Shown one piece after another: positions 52,291 through 64,000 of a stretch of 64,000 bases of DNA. Below the pieces are notes generated by a model, which saw only the letters and a program-made list of their open reading frames with translations, was not told the origin of the DNA and made no database searches. The position numbers and the translations under genes were made by a program. Source of the stretch: Lycium barbarum (lineage: Eukaryota > Streptophyta > Magnoliopsida > Solanales > Solanaceae). Where the stretch lies: positions 67,898,712 through 67,962,711 of the forward strand of contig NC_083338.1 of NCBI RefSeq assembly GCF_019175385.1, in the 5' to 3' direction. How positions within the stretch are numbered: the first letter of the stretch is position 1; each line of letters begins with the position of its first letter.

Positions 52291-52562
52291 GAGCCCGTTT
52301 GGATTGACTTATAAGTTGCTTATAAGTTACTTATAAGCTGTTTTCAGCTTTTTTGAGTGTTTGGCTGGTCAGCTTAAAGTCATTTTGTGTTTAAAATAAG
52401 CTCAAAAAAATAATTGAACCCATTTGACTTAGTTTATCTAAAGCAGCTTATAAGCTGAAAATAACTTATAAGCCAAAAAAATAAGTTAGACTATTCCAAC
52501 TTATTTTTTTTAGCTTATAAGCTGGTTGCAGCTTATAGGCATAAGCCCATCCAAACAGGCTC
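52291..52562. mobile_element. MITE in the EPRV-B leader, 272 bp, 3-bp duplication TAT
   Basis: The ends GAGCCCGTTTGGATTG and CATCCAAACAGGCTC are inverted repeats, and the interior is full of CTTATAAG-type palindromes. TAT flanks both sides (52288-52290 and 52563-52565). EPRV-A at the same viral position is uninterrupted, so this insertion postdates separation of the copies. It ends 3 bp before the ORF1 start codon. Confidence 0.88.
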
Positions 52563-52565
52563 TAT

Positions 52566-52916
52566 ATGAGAAGACCTTTTTCTGCTAGAAGAAGAAAGCA
52601 AGCACCTGTACCTACTGTTAGACAAGAGTTAATGAGACAACACCGTTTTGCTAAACATATAAGTTTTCACTATCGCATGATCTACATTACTCAAAAAAGA
52701 CTAGTAAACCTTAGAAGCTCAAGAAAGTTCCTTACCGAACACATTAACTATTTAGACACAACTTATAGAGAAGAACTGAATAATAATAATACAGCAGTAT
52801 TAAGTTTTCGAAATAATCTCCTTAGGGAACTTCATTTTATCAACGACGAGATATTTAGAACTGAAGACTATATTAGACAGCTAGAACAAAAAGTAAAGTT
52901 TATGCCTTTAGGTTAA
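52566..52916 (+). CDS. EPRV-B ORF1, intact 116-codon frame of unknown role
   Basis: Starts MRRPFSARRRKQAPVP and ends KVKFMPLG. Basic N-terminus, then helical segments. First gene after the viral leader, followed 4 nt later by ORF2. The MITE directly upstream separates it from the leader. Counterpart of the truncated EPRV-A ORF1. Confidence 0.7.
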   Translation: MRRPFSARRRKQAPVPTVRQELMRQHRFAKHISFHYRMIYITQKRLVNLRSSRKFLTEHINYLDTTYREELNNNNTAVLSFRNNLLRELHFINDEIFRTEDYIRQLEQKVKFMPLG

Positions 52917-52920
52917 TAGA

Positions 52921-53972
52921 TGCAAGATCATTATTTAGAAGTCAAACGAGAATTAAATAACCTATACCCAGAATATATTAAATAAAGTAGTACCAAAGAA
53001 AACCAGTTAAGACTACAAGAATTAATGGATATAATATCATGATTAGAATATAAGTTACTAGGATATATAAAATCTAGAAATATCTCAAAGAACCAAAAGC
53101 GATTTTGACCATATTAATTGTATGAGAACACTACCCTTTGTTAGATAAATAGCCATCAATCATTGATATTTATATAGAGATATAGAGAAAAGAACATAAT
53201 ATAGACAAGTAGAATAAGCCTTAAGTGCATATTTAGAAATAATAAATTCAGAAATATTATCATCACTAATAAACAATAGACTCTTACAAAGTCAGATTAA
53301 CGAAGAGACAATCTCTGCTATAACGTGGGAATTACAAGGTATAAGAGAAAATATAGAAAGACTTACAACTAGTATAGAGTACCAGAAGAAAGTTTGTAAA
53401 ATAAAGATTCCGTTAAGGTAATAAATAAAACTATAAAAATAGATACATTAAAAAATCTAGAATACTTAGACTTAAGAATATACCCAGAAAAGAAATATAG
53501 AGCATTAAAAGATCATAGTATTATAAAGTGTAATTTCAGTAACGAAGACCATATATTACATAGTGAAGACAAACAGTTGAACACATTAGTGGATTTAGTC
53601 ATAAATTTTAGTGAAAAAATACAAGAAAATAATAAAGACATTACTAGAATATTAGAGGTGGTAGAAGCATCCCAGACTAAGCAAAAGAAAACTTTCGAAA
53701 AATTAGAACAAAATCTCGATTACTTAAAAACACAAGAATTAGAATTAGAAAAGAAAGTCCAGACTCTAGTTAACAAATTTAATCTAGAAAAATTACCTAC
53801 AAAGACGGAAATAGAAAAGTTAGTTAAAGTTATTACAGAAAAAACAAAAGAGATAGAACTAAAGACAACCCAAATAGTCTCTAAAATAACGCAACAGGTA
53901 GAAGTTTTAACTAGTGATATTAAAGAATTAAAAAAGACAGTAGAAGAACTAAAAGAAATCACTCTTTCATGA
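52921..53972 (+). pseudogene. EPRV-B ORF2, coiled-coil protein, broken
   Basis: The N-terminal segment (ATGCAAGATCATTATTTAG) is interrupted by a TAA near 52983 and later frame breaks. A TAA near 53400 coincides with one in EPRV-A. The C-terminal 131 codons (53577-53972) are open and form a long coiled coil. The stop overlaps the ORF3 start as ATGA. Confidence 0.6.
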
Positions 53973-54385
53973 GTAGACAAACCTTAGCTCAAGAAGAAGC
54001 CTCAAAATTAATAGAAAAGTCTATACCTTTACCAGCAGACTATAAAGATTATATACCTAACGCTAAATCGGATCAAATAACACTACAACAAAATATTACT
54101 ATAATTTCATTAATATTAGAAATAATAAAGAAAATAGAAATAATAGTACCAAGGTTAGAATTAATAAGTGAGCGCGTTCGGTTGTTAAGTGAACAACAAA
54201 AAGAGAAAAATAAAGAGACCTCTAAAAATAAAGAAGTTGAAGAATTAATAGACCAATTTAAAAAGGTAGAAATAACACCTCAAAAAGAAAAATTCAAAAT
54301 AACTAGAAAAGCACAAAAATGGACCTTCTTCCAATTAGATCAAGAAACGAAGGAGGATCAGAAAGGCAAGATAGAGAAAGAGTAA
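53969..54385 (+). CDS. EPRV-B ORF3, intact 138-codon frame of unknown role
   Basis: Starts MSRQTLAQEEASKLIEKS. Same overlaps with neighbours as in EPRV-A (ATGA with ORF2; 67 nt with the movement protein). Lys/Glu-rich and probably helical. That this frame stays open in both copies while larger genes are broken may simply reflect its small size. Confidence 0.6.
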   Translation: MSRQTLAQEEASKLIEKSIPLPADYKDYIPNAKSDQITLQQNITIISLILEIIKKIEIIVPRLELISERVRLLSEQQKEKNKETSKNKEVEELIDQFKKVEITPQKEKFKITRKAQKWTFFQLDQETKEDQKGKIEKE

Positions 54386-55304
54386 GTTTTTCAGATAATA
54401 GAATAGGTAATAATTTCTTATCAAAAGTTTTAAGTAGAAGAACACCAGAGGAAAACAACCAACAGTTAAGTGAGGTAATAGATGTAGACCGAGACATACA
54501 GATTTTTCAACAAAATCAATTAAAACTATTAAATCCAAAGACGTTATACAACATAGGACAGTTTTCAAGAACAGCACAATTATATAGACATTATAGAGAA
54601 GAGCAGTTGTCAGCCATAGGAACTAAAGTTACTACTATAAATCTAATAAATCCGAAGCTTTAAGACAAATAAAAAATACTGGAAGGACGCTAATGCATAT
54701 GAGATTAATAGTAATAGGATTAAAAGGATTAACTAGAAAAAATTTAGGAACTAAAGTCTTAATAGTAATCTACGATGATAGATGGTCAGACATGAAGAAG
54801 TCAATAATCGGAATAACAGAGGTAGATATGACAAATAATGGAGGAATTTTTTATATTAGTTCAGACTTTATAATGAATTTAGCAGAATTTGGAAAACATA
54901 TAAAAATAGGAATACAGACTAAAGGATACGGAGAAATGTGTAATGGTAATAATTTATTAATGTGCATAGGATGTTTAGGAAAAATGACGAATAATAGTAA
55001 TACTAAGTTTAAAATTAAAGTAGAAGATGTCGTAGAATTAATGGGAAATAGAGGAATAAATTTAATTAAACCTATAAAAATAAATCCTGAAGAATACGCA
55101 GGATTAGAATGGAAATTAGAAGACTTTAGTAGAAAGAAGATTCTACAGCCAGAGTCACACCTAATGTACACTAATTCTAGAGGAGAGACATCTATAAGAT
55201 TTACCAATTATAATTATACATCACAAAGAGACATAAAAGAAGAAAGTACTCTAGATGCAAATGAAACTACTGAGTCAACTCTTATGAACACAGAATTAAT
55301 ATAA
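54319..55304 (+). pseudogene. EPRV-B movement protein (30K superfamily), one frameshift
   Basis: Starts MDLLPIRSRNEGGSERQ. A 1-nt deletion near 54652 shifts the frame after ~112 codons. The remaining sequence (54693-55304) has the LIVIGLKGLTRKNLG and VIYDDRW core and continues to the TAA at 55302-55304 that EPRV-A also has. This half is less damaged than in EPRV-A. Confidence 0.8.
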
Positions 55305-57081
55305 GAAGAATTTGAAGTAGACATAGCTATAGAAGAAACAAAAAGACTTCATAGAGAAAATAAAAATATAAATTTTAGATGTAAAGGACGTAAGTTAGGA
55401 GATCTAACAATAGAAGAAACTATAAGTCACTTTAAATTATGTGAAGCTAGAACTGATAATTGGGGTTATAGAGTAGAATATATACACCAAATGAAATCAG
55501 ACGCTTTCGATAAAATATTAGAAGATATAAAAGATAGTGATGAAGAAATAGAATTGGACTCAATAATAAACCAAAAAGAATTAATGGAATCTAGTGCATC
55601 TAGTTCTAGTCCATTTCAAAGAACAACAGGAGAACAATACACAGTAGACATGAGCACAGGAAATGTACCTAGAAGAAGAGTTTTTAGAACAGCAGGAGAA
55701 CCTATAGACAATATAAAACCATCAGGGAAAAGAATGCCTATAGACGAACCTATTATTCTCCAAGAAGGAGGTAATAAAGGAAAAATATTAAATATAGCAG
55801 CTCATGATCCACAAAGATGGAATTCAGTAATAGACCTTTGGAAAGAAATAGTAGTAGCAGACTATATAAAAACTTATACTGATACAGATGCTGAAACTAT
55901 GTATAAATACTTAGAGACATTTTTAGGATAATCAGCTAAAGCTCTATGGGAAGCATATAAGGAAGATTTTCCGATGGAATTTCAATACTTAGTATCTGTG
56001 GGAGAAAATCCATACAATTTTACTAATAAAATACATACTTTAATTACATGAGAAGATCCAACTAGTGGATTAGTAATACTACAAAGAAATGCTTTAATTA
56101 AATTAGAGCAGTTAAGTATAAGTAGTTGGTTTCGTAGAAGAGAAATAGAAGACAGATGGAATAAAAGAGACGGAGTAGTACAAAATCCTAATTTAAAATG
56201 GTCAATAGGACATAGAATACAACATATAAGAAATACAGAACCCAATATAATAGAAACTGCCCTCAATATAATAGAAAAAAATACTATCTTAGAAATCATC
56301 AGCCCGAAAACCCTGTTTAGACAGAAAGAGACATATAAGAAAATACAGAACAAATAGAAATTATAAAAATAAACTGGAATGTTTTACTTGTGGAAGTGTA
56401 TAACACTTAGCAAATACATGTTCAAAAAGAATAAATAATAAGACACGAAAATCACAGCTAATTGAAGACTTTCAAGAGACCTTAATAAATGTAGATGAAT
56501 ATATGTCAGACACAGAAAGTATATACTCCATAGTAAGTGTAGATACTGAAGAAAAAATTAAAACAGACTCATCAGACTCAGAATCAGAAGAATTAATCAA
56601 TGAGATAGGACTAGAAAAACTAGACCTAGAACCAATTCAAATGGATAATTTAGCAAATATATCAGAAGACTGTAGTCACGACTTCGAAAGAAATAAAGGT
56701 TTAGATAGTAATGCATGTTTCTCTTGTAAATGGTTTCCTAGTAGAGATAAAAGAGCAAAATGTAAAAATTATTTTATAGAAGGATGTATCATGTGTATAG
56801 AAAAAGAATTTAAGACAAATATACACAAAGAAGAAAGATATAAAAAGATAGAAGACCCTACTATTAGTATAAGAATAATGACATTAGAAACTAGAATGAA
56901 CGAATTAGAAACCAGGTTATATAAATTAGAAAAAGGAAAACAAAAAGAAGCAGATAGCGAAGATGAAGAAATAGGTTTATCTAATATACAACCGCTAAGA
57001 ACAATACCAGAAGATTCAACAGCAGAACTAATGAGTATAGAAGACCATGGAGCCCTAGTACGTAATGAAGATAAAAATTAG
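55305..57081 (+). pseudogene. EPRV-B coat protein and Cys-rich region, broken
   Basis: An open segment of 146 codons (55491-55931) ends in a private TAA inside the core. A private TGA follows near 56048. Two deletions of about 120 nt each relative to EPRV-A lie near 56134 and 56232, removing part of the core and of the basic region. The zinc knuckle region follows (about 56380-56425) with further damage. 56503-57081 is open: acidic segment, Cys-rich domain and short coiled coil, ending with a TAG that both copies have. One cysteine of the Cys-rich domain is Tyr here (KCKNYFIEGC). Confidence 0.85.
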
Positions 57082-59172
57082 GAACAATAAAAATACTTGC
57101 AAGAATTAAAATAGATGACTATGAAATAGAGACATTAGTATTAGTAGATTGGGGATGCACTAAATGTATAATAAATAAACTAATAGTTCCACTAATTTAA
57201 TAAAAGTTCTAGACAAACCAGTTGCAGCCATGTAAATGGATGGAACTTATAATATATATAAACATTATGTTCATAAGGCATACATTAGCTTTATAGACAC
57301 TTGTTCAGAATTTTATAAACCTAGTTATAAAATGGATAAAATATGGGTAAGAGACTTGAATATAAATATAGACTTTGTCATCGGATTAGACTTTATGTTA
57401 CATAACAATGGAAGTTGCATGATTACAAGAGATGGAGTAATTTTTCTAAAAAATATTACTCATACACCAGTACAAGCTCATAAAACTGAAACTAGAATCA
57501 GACATAAGAAGATCTCTACTCCAGACCAAATAAACCTGCAAAAGAAAGAAGAGAGTTGTTGTAAGGATTGTCAAGACAACAATACATGCTGTAAAAGCAA
57601 AAGAGAAATAAAGAATTTAATTCTAGAAGAAGAAGAAATATTAGACGACGATAATCTAATAGGAAAAAATTATACTTTAATAGAAATAGAAACAGAATTA
57701 TATAATTTTAAAACAGGGATAGAAAGGATAGGAGTAATAAAAAACCAAAAATATTTAATAATATAATAAGAATACTAGATGAGATAGAAATTATAGGAGA
57801 AAAACCTTTAAAACATTGGAAAAATAACAAAATTGTATGTAAATTAGACATAATAAATCCAGAATATATAATTAAAACAGCCTAAATAGAAGCAACTAAC
57901 CAAGATGTGGAAGACTTTAAAGTACAAATAAAAGAATTATTAAATTTAGGAGTAATAAGAAGATCTACTTCTAAACATAGATCTGCCGCATTTATGGTAA
58001 GAAATCATAGTGAGATAGTAAGAGGAAAAACTAGAATGGTAATAAATTACAAAAGACTTAATGATAACACCAGAGCAGATGGATATAAGTTACCAGACAA
58101 AACAGAACTAATAAATAGAATACAAAGTAAAAAGATCTTTAGTAAATTTGATTGTAAATCAGGATATTGGCAGGTACGAATGCATGAAGAAAGTATAGAA
58201 TGGACTGCATTTACCTGTTCTGAAGGACATTTCGAATGGTTAGTAATGCCATTTGGATTAAAGACAGCTCCACCAATTTTTCAAAGAAAAATGGATAGTA
58301 TATTTGGAGACTATAAAAGATTTGTCCTAGTATATGTATATGATATATTAGTAATTAGTAAAGACATGAAAGAACATTTAGGACACCTACAGACAGTATT
58401 TAGATTATTCGTAGAAAATGGAATAATAATTAGCAAGAAAAAGATGGAATTATGTAAAAACCATATAAACTTTTTAGGAGTAGTGCTAGGAGATGACAAA
58501 ATAAAATTGCAACCTCATATAGCTAAAAAGGCCTTAGAAATGCCAGATAAACTAGATAATTTTAAAGAATTACAAAAATTCTTAGGAATAGTGAATTATG
58601 CTAGAAGTTTTATAAAAGACTTAGGAAAAACAGCAGAGCCATTGTATTAAAAAACGGGATCAAATGGTCAAAAACACTTTAATATAGAAGATATTAGATT
58701 AGCACAAAAAATTAAAGAAAAAATAAAAAATATTCCATACTTAAATATGCCCCTAGAAACAGACTATTTAATTATAGGAACAGATTGAAGCTTCGAAGGA
58801 TGGGGAGCAATATTAAAGGCAAAATCAAATAAATATAGCAATAAAAGTGAAGAAAAGATATGTGCTTATCAAAGTGGTGAGTACCGAGAAAAAGGAAATA
58901 TGAGTAGTATAGACGCCGAAATTTTAGCTGTAATATATGGCTTAAATAGTTTTAGACAATATATACTAAATAAACCAGAAATATTGGTAAGAACAGACTG
59001 TGAAGCTATAGTCAAATTCTATCAAAAAATTAATGATAAAAGTAGCAGTAGACGAAGATGGTTAAACTTTATGGATACTATTTCAATTTATAATTTAACA
59101 TTCGAACATATAAAAGGAAAAGATAATAGCCTAGCAGACCAATTAAGTAGATTAAAAATCACATCTAACTGA
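57082..59172 (+). pseudogene. EPRV-B protease / reverse transcriptase / RNase H, broken
   Basis: The protease site again reads D-W-G (57147-57155). Shared breaks: 1-nt deletion near 57192, TAA 57233-57235, frame change near 57755-57766, TAA 57883-57885, TAA 58648-58650. The reverse transcriptase frame 57907-58650 is open for 247 codons, but the catalytic YIDD has become Y-V-Y-D (Asp to Tyr at 58339-58341), which would abolish activity. RNase H has a private TGA at 58786-58788 within the TDGS motif; the rest (58900-59172) is open with the downstream acidic residues intact. Confidence 0.9.
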
Positions 59173-59189
59173 TTTTCTATTTGAACAGC

Positions 59190-60810
<1,621 letters not shown>

Positions 60811-61814
60811 AGATTCATTGAACAAAAGCAACGGCTAAAAGACATTTGCAGAAAAAGAGAGCTTTATTAAAAGTAGCTTTAATAAAGCAGTCACGGTAAA
60901 TGGACAGATCAGCTAACAGACAAGTAAATAAAGTTTTCTTTTGAAAAAGTTCATGTGACGATGGGGCCCAAAGAGCACCCGACTGAACTCAAAAGATTCT
61001 TCAACATTTTGAAATTCGGAGTTAAAGTCCGCCAAACGCCTATAAATAGCAGCATTTGTGGAGAAGCAAAGACATCACGAATAAGAGCACTAACCACCTC
61101 TCTCTAGAAAACTTCCATATTCCCCTTCTCTTTCATCAAATGCTCCAATCCCTTGCCCAGTCAAAAACCTTTATAATATAAACTCCTATTGTAAAAAAGT
61201 ATTAAGTTTTTAATACCTACCTCCTATTGTGAAATAGTTTTTGGGGTTCCCCGAAAGCGAAACCTCTCTCCTTCTTCAAACCATGTAAGTTTATTTACTA
61301 TGTTTTGTGTACTAATCTCCCTATTATGTAAATTATCTTGTGATTATATGAATATTATGTTTAAGTAATTTCCTTGTCATCATGAATTTGTTATTCTTAG
61401 TATATGGTTATTCTCTTAACTTCTTAATAACCTCGATGGATTAACCTGTAAATTCCTAGGTTTTAAAGAGGTTGTTTTAATGTCCAAATGATAAAGGACA
61501 ATGTTGGCCGTGGTTACCGGGGTGTGGTTAAAGAAGACTGTTATTAAGAACAAAGGTTAAGAGAAAGAGATGAACAGTATAACAAGATTCGTGATTGGAC
61601 AGAGTCCAGATTTTAAAAAAAATGAAAACTTTGGGAGATAGACAGAAAATTAATTGGAAATATAACTACATGATAAGAAGAAATATAGGAGTGAGGAAGT
61701 ACCAAGTAGGATTGTTAAAAATTTATTTGAAAACAACATTAATTTCCTGTTTTGTCCTTTGAACTTTTCTTATTGAAAGAATTTATTGAAAAATTTACTA
61801 CCCCCCTCTAAGTT
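60811..61814 (+). promoter_or_regulatory. EPRV-B intergenic region with promoter and leader
   Basis: TATA box TATAAATA at 61041-61048, identical in context to EPRV-A. The leader of roughly 740 nt to the primer-binding site carries an ATG directly followed by TAA near 61283, a minimal start-stop frame whose GTAAGT context could also be a splice donor. As in EPRV-A the promoter lies at the 3' end of the linear copy and points outward. Confidence 0.75.
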
Positions 61815-61826
61815 TGGTATCAGAAC
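61815..61826 (+). other. Second EPRV-B primer-binding site
   Basis: TGGTATCAGAAC, two differences from the tRNA-Met complement at the end. Viral sequence switches immediately afterwards to an inverted piece of the transactivator-like ORF. Confidence 0.85.
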
Positions 61827-62228
61827 AGTCTTGCTTGTTCCAAGAGTTTCATTTTTTCTTGGATGAGTGTCTCTTTCTGCTGGTTAAGTCTTCTGACGGT
61901 CGCAGTCATAGTAGAGCAGTGATCGCAGAAAATCACCTTGTCTGTGTCTTTTTGTATATTGTACTGAGGGATTTTATCTGGATTTTGTTTGAGAGCTGGA
62001 GAAATATAGTAGTTTGAACGCAACACTCCTCTAGCATAGTCTAATGCCTCAGTGAAATCATTAAAGCCTTTAAAAAGAGGTTTTCTTATATCTTTAATAG
62101 AATCTAAAACTTCTATCCAGGTCTGGAAAATACTATTAGTTCTACCATGAATTACAACATAAAATTTAAATTTCTTATCTAGATTTTTGTCTGTAAAATA
62201 CTGACAAAGTGCATTTAGAGTGGCTACA
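61827..62228 (-). pseudogene. Inverted fragment of the viral transactivator-like ORF
   Basis: Minus-strand match to about 59460-59880 of EPRV-B. It carries CAG (62203-62201) where both long copies have TAG, so it descends from a template without that lesion. It ends abruptly in the TA tract at 62229. Confidence 0.85.
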
Positions 62229-62249
62229 ATATATATATATATATATATA
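62229..62249. repeat. (TA)n microsatellite at right edge of the viral locus
   Basis: About ten TA units directly abut viral sequence on the left and non-viral DNA on the right. Confidence 0.9.
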
Positions 62250-63340
62250 CATATACACAGAAGCTGGTACTGATAAACAGTTAAAAAGTATTGCAGTCAA
62301 CTATTTTGTTAGTAGCAGTTATATCATTTCAGTCAATGGAATGAAAATTCTACATACTTAAACCATCAACACATTTTCTTTGAACTTTCCTTTCTGATTT
62401 TAATTTTAAATTCTTTTACTGAAGTTTTTTATGTTTCCAATTTATGGTTACATATCAAATTAACAAAAACCAAATAATTTCTTGCCCGGAATATATTTTT
62501 GCTATTCCAAAAAAAATAATCTTATTAATGTTAATTCGTTATATAATCTCAAATTAAAATATTTTTTATATATGAATCTGCTTAAATTCTTCCACTTCTC
62601 CAATTGCCAATAAGTGTATGTTTAAAACATGGTCAATAAAATAGTTAGCTCTCTATATCCATTGCTTCATTTTATTATGTTGGCTATATATGAACGTAAA
62701 GCTTGTAGAAACTCAAATTTCTCAATTTTAATGAAAATAGCAGTATTAAGCATTAGTTAACAATTTGAAAACTAAAGCAAGCAATCTATGATTTTGTTTT
62801 TGTTGTCAATGTATGTAGATTGAACCCAAAACATGTGTATTCTTTTTATCAAATTTTAATCCGGTAAAGTAAAATTAAATCAAACTCATATTAATTCATA
62901 TTCTTAAATTAAATTTTAAGGGTCTTTAATGATACAAAGTTCACATATATTCTCTATTTAAAAAATTACTATATTTAAAATTTCAGTGAATACTCTTAAT
63001 GTACCTTAATTACAATTCAAGTTGCAAAAATAGAAAAATTAGTTTGATGTCACGCTAATTTAAGAGAAAAAGAAATTGAATTGGCCTTGGATGCTAATTT
63101 TACCGCTTACATATTTGTCTGGTCCAGAAAAAAGGAAAAAACTTGTCTGAAACCTTCATAAGGCAAACAACAAAACAGGACCCACAATTTTAGAAATCTA
63201 CACATAGTACACACACGTGGCAATAAGTGAATTCAAAATCTTGCATTAATACTGACATGTGATTGCAGTAGCTAGGGATACTATAAAAATTAAATCATTG
63301 CCTGGTTTTTTAGGAAATTCATGTTCTCACTGCACTATGT
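62250..63340. other. AT-rich intergenic DNA
   Basis: No gene, element end or strong repeat recognised. A stretch near 62805-62885 loosely resembles sequence near 63895-63960 in the Helitron at the right edge. Confidence 0.4.
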
Positions 63341-63497
63341 ACATCTATTCTGAGCTGGAGTTTTTGTCAACTGACCAAATTGCCCTTGGGCGTCCTAGCT
63401 CTTCACTCTTCTATGAGCACAAATGACGAAAATGCCCTTTAGCAGTATGTCGACGATCCAGTGGCTAAACCCACTCTTCTATATAGTAGTAAAGTAA
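63341..63497 (-). mobile_element. Helitron 5'-end-like segment, minus strand (candidate)
   Basis: On the minus strand the sequence from 63497 reads TTACTTTACTACTATATAG then AAGAGTGGGTTTAGCC, closely resembling the 5' end of the Helitron at 14540. It directly follows the 3' end of the Helitron to its right. No 3' end for it was found to the left, so its extent is unknown. Confidence 0.45.
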
Positions 63498-63583
63498 CTC
63501 GATGGCGTATGCCCGTGCTGTGCACGAGTCCAGCACTTTGAATTATAGTGTATCTATATGTATGTAGCTATGTTTGGGTAGTG

Positions 63584-63620
<37 letters not shown>

Positions 63621-64000
63621 TTATATTGCTAATAAACATTCATAAGTTTACACTATTTTTATAAATTCAAAACATGATTAATATAACATTGTAGTTTGTG
63701 CTCCGTATCCAAAACTTATTATATTAGTGTTTGCTACGAATACAAAGTTTGCAAAAATTTATTAATACTTTTTAAAAGAGAAGACTTGTTTAAAAGGAAA
63801 CTATTTTCCTCTCTTTGAGACAAAACAATAGCAATATTTAAGCATCAGTTGATACTTTGAATTTTAATTCGATTAATTTAAATGTGTAAAATATTCTATT
63901 GTTAATGTATGTAGATTGGACCTAAATTTTATCAAATTTTGATTTGGATAATTCTAATTCAAATTATTAAATTAATTTTACATGTTTAAAACGAAATAAA
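63498..64000 (-). mobile_element. Helitron 3' part, minus strand, running off the right edge
   Basis: The minus strand carries the same 3' region as the Helitron at 14540-17843 (matching about 17400-17843): the internal unit with GCTCCGTATC and TTGCTACGAATAC, a (TA)n run (63587-63616), and a terminal hairpin near 63511-63530 (GCACGAGT... /GCCCGTGC, imperfect) ending CGAG in place of CTAG at 63498. Confidence 0.7.

Noticed and set aside
53720..53980. Minus-strand 86-codon frame over EPRV-B ORF2 (and its mirror in EPRV-A)
   Set aside because: Antisense shadow of the coiled-coil coding sequence.

Overview
The window is repeat-rich nuclear DNA from a flowering plant, most likely a member of the Solanaceae. 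It is AT-rich and carries Stowaway-type elements with CTCCCTCCGT ends, Tekay/Del-like Gypsy LTRs (TGTTACACCTCGG...GTCGTGACA), an Athila-like element, Helitrons and a large endogenous caulimovirid resembling the solendoviruses (the Tobacco vein clearing virus group). The family assignment is inference; no species can be named. Only one ordinary host gene is visible, a small KS-type dehydrin on the minus strand (14038-14358).

Layout. 1-1489: nothing recognised. 1490-5139: part of a minus-strand Gypsy LTR, split by a plus-strand solo LTR (2463-4703, duplication TATCC). 5140-6425: an array of ~90-bp tandem repeats, each containing a hairpin. 6792-12492: a large foldback DNA element with ~1.2-kb arms; its right arm is split by a second solo LTR (8988-11509, duplication CTTAC). 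13925-14450: the dehydrin gene. 14540-17843: a Helitron whose 5' end lies ~180 bp upstream of the dehydrin start; a 0.83-kb Mutator-like MITE sits inside its first 20 bp. 17892-23134: Stowaway elements, a small TRIM-like LTR element with a solo LTR inserted at its primer-binding site, and a hAT-like MITE candidate. 24287-24860: a probable further LTR.

25283-62228 is the main locus. It holds two near-complete, badly mutated viral genomes in opposite orientation: EPRV-A on the minus strand (25283-34816) and EPRV-B on the plus strand (52202-61830). A mosaic of short, scrambled viral pieces lies between them. A 15.6-kb non-autonomous Tekay-like retrotransposon (35589-51192) later landed in the mosaic, and a 6-kb Athila-like element with one 396-codon ORF (35643-41610) landed in that element's 5' LTR. 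Each viral copy has the order primer-binding site, ORF1, ORF2 (coiled coil), ORF3, movement protein, coat protein with zinc knuckle and Cys-rich domain, protease/reverse transcriptase/RNase H, transactivator-like ORF, (TA)n(TG)n tract, promoter region. The two copies share several inactivating lesions that are absent from the mosaic pieces, so they descend from one already defective template. TA microsatellites lie at both outer edges.

62250-64000: unannotated AT-rich DNA, then two Helitron termini of the same family back to back. No element in the window appears able to move or replicate on its own.
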